64,000 bases of DNA from Novipirellula galeiformis (GTDB taxonomy: Bacteria; Planctomycetota; Planctomycetia; Pirellulales; Pirellulaceae), in the NCBI RefSeq assembly GCF_007860095.1, contig NZ_SJPT01000001.1, forward strand, positions 324,212-388,211, written 5' to 3'. The notes beneath the pieces were generated by a model, which ran no database searches, was not told where the DNA came from, and saw nothing but the letters and a program-made list of their open reading frames with translations. Position numbers and translations under genes: made by a program. Positions 63,751 to 64,000 of the stretch are shown piece by piece. Numbering within the stretch: the first letter of the stretch is position 1; every line of letters starts with the position of its first letter.

Positions 63751-64000
63751 GAGTTGGGATCCTAGACGGAGGGGAGTTGAAACGTCCCCAGCATAGTCGC
63801 TTTTCGCTGGCGAAGTCGCGACAGAAATAGGGCGCCGAGAGCGGCGTGGGGAAGGGAGAAGGTGCCCGTTGGCCCCCGAGCGTTGGGGCGACATTCCCAC
63901 GGGGCCCGCGTTATCGTGAAGCCTGCTGTGATTGAGGGCCCGCTTTTGCGAGAGCCCGCAGGGTGGAGCGTGCGGATGCTGCAGAGGCGGATGAGTCGCG

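Overview
The window looks like chromosomal DNA of a planctomycete, most probably a Pirellulaceae member close to Rhodopirellula. The reasons are the exported planctomycete-type cytochrome c with a DUF2231 membrane part, a MoxR/DUF58/BatA-like/VWA operon extended by a giant membrane protein and a prenyltransferase-repeat protein, a zinc-ribbon plus DUF1559-like protein, an ECF sigma factor divergent from a membrane Ser/Thr kinase, many GTG starts, and gene-poor gaps full of short tandem arrays and long palindromes. No transposase, integrase, CRISPR array, rRNA or tRNA was found. The species call is inference.

Layout. 1-2.5 kb: end of a membrane glycosyltransferase-like protein and a dihaem cytochrome c. 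2.6-5.7 kb: glpK-glpD, with an octamer tandem array upstream. 6.2-9.4 kb: thrC, lspA and a HisN-type phosphatase. 9.4-13.7 kb: a triple microsatellite, then ffh, rpsP-trmD-rplS closed by a strong terminator, and a YraN-type gene. 13.9-26.4 kb: one long, tightly packed operon (MoxR, DUF58, BatA-like, VWA membrane protein, 1112-residue coiled-coil membrane protein, prenyltransferase-repeat protein, TlpA-like protein lacking the CxxC). 26.7-28.4 kb: queC and a YhaM-like exoribonuclease. 28.4-36 kb: repeat-rich gap, a divergent sigma-like protein, the membrane cytochrome, ppk1 and a large exported protein. 36.3-40.1 kb: minus-strand operon larB-nnrD-ribF-nrnA. 40.2-46.4 kb: argG, the DUF1559-like protein, dtd, a DUF457-type membrane protein, cvpA, accA. 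46.6-52.2 kb: a kinase with an altered DFG motif, a GT4 glycosyltransferase, and a divergent ECF sigma/kinase pair. 52.3-57.7 kb: five exported proteins separated by palindromes or terminators. 57.9-62.7 kb: flagellar genes flhA, flhF, a small membrane protein and a FliA/WhiG-type sigma factor. 63-63.8 kb: an exported ThuA-type protein.

Most genes are housekeeping. The most interesting part is 53.8-57.8 kb. There a trypsin-like protease and two neighbouring exported proteins appear to share two domain types in different combinations (chaperone-like + GTW; protease + chaperone-like; Pro-rich linker + GTW). The protease gene sits between two near-identical 56-bp palindromes whose closing base pair differs by a compensatory change, and the first gene follows a 142-bp element closed by a perfect 17-bp inverted repeat. 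Domain assignments there are from reading the sequence by eye and need profile searches.
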